Origin: Russula earlei
Taxonomy: Eukaryota > Basidiomycota > Agaricomycetes > Russulales > Russulaceae
Assembly: GCA_025769875.1 (NCBI GenBank)
Contig: JAGFNK010000311.1
Span: forward strand, 1 to 63,452
DNA length: 63,452 nt
Direction: 5' to 3'
Shown here: positions 63,351-63,452 of the stretch, piece after piece
Numbering within the stretch: the first letter of the stretch is position 1
Layout of the letters: each line of letters begins with the position of its first letter
The notes under the pieces: generated by a model
What the model was told of the DNA's origin: nothing
Databases searched by the model: none
The model's input: the letters and a program-made list of their open reading frames with translations, nothing else
Position numbers and translations under genes: made by a program

Positions 63351-63452
63351 CTCGATCCTCCGCCCAAGATCTACTCCTATGGATTTTTAATTGGACCCCC
63401 TTCTGCACCGAGGAGGGACGCGGTCCAAATCAGTAGGATACAAAGAGAAATC

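Larger units (their letters stand above)
57674..63452 (+). mobile_element. Gy-G: Ty3/gypsy element with long ORF region before gag
   Basis: A plus-strand gypsy element running off the right edge. 5' LTR 57674-58502, self-priming site 58505-58514, then about 3.3 kb with three unrecognised ORF regions, then gag with a CCHC knuckle. A solo LTR of its own family (60443-61270, duplication ATTAC) splits the leader. Its Gag is related to Gy-E Gag. Pol and 3' LTR are outside. Confidence 0.85.

Overview
The window looks like gene-poor, transposon-saturated chromatin from a filamentous fungus, most likely an agaricomycete basidiomycete. That is inferred from chromodomain Ty3/gypsy elements, half-tRNA-primed copia elements, PIF/Harbinger and Tc1-type transposons, and introns of about 50 bp with GT..AG ends. 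I found no host gene, rRNA, tRNA or CRISPR. Nearly every base can be assigned to a mobile element. Names such as Gy-A or Co-B are local labels used only here.

The 63 kb read as one nested stack anchored in an old Ty3/gypsy element, Gy-E, whose pieces lie at 32085-32444, 33066-34118 and 46614-47324. To its left: Gy-D sits in Gy-E; a solo LTR (F3-a) sits in Gy-D; a long-inverted-repeat element (Z3) sits in F3-a; Gy-A sits in Z3; Gy-H, on the minus strand, sits in Gy-A and runs off the left edge. F3-a also took two TAA-duplicating transposons in tandem at one site (H1, then H2) and a solo LTR. H1 is a PIF/Harbinger element with a Myb/SANT gene and a DDE transposase; it is itself split by a solo LTR and by a complete copia element, Co-A.

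To the right, Gy-E holds Co-B (34119-46613, minus), which carries two TA-flanked elements: Z1, and Z2 with arms of about 1.8 kb around a Tc1/mariner transposase. Gy-E also holds Co-C (minus), which carries Gy-B (49164-57458) and Gy-G (57674 to the right edge). Solo LTRs interrupt Gy-B and Gy-G. Most junctions are supported by exact target-site duplications (5 bp for LTR elements, TAA for Harbinger, TA for Z), and several interrupted reading frames rejoin when the insert is removed.

All coding regions are decayed. Where a homologous frame shows what was lost, in-frame stops are mostly TGA where arginine (CGA) is expected or TAG/TGA where tryptophan (TGG) is expected, as from C-to-T change on either strand.

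The most interesting signals: (1) in all three gypsy elements whose 5' LTR/internal junction is visible (Gy-H, Gy-B, Gy-G), the sequence 1-2 nt after the LTR is complementary over 10-12 nt to LTR sequence 32-34 nt downstream of the TATA box, as in Tf1-type self-priming, and in all six gypsy LTR families that primer is the 3' arm of a small hairpin; (2) three copia LTR families share a strong-then-weak hairpin pair spaced about 110 nt; (3) Gy-A/Gy-B carry an extra 3' ORF ending in a CCHC knuckle; (4) Gy-G carries about 3 kb of unrecognised ORFs between its 5' LTR and gag, plus an ORF in U3; (5) Z2 is a Tc1-like transposon with giant inverted repeats.
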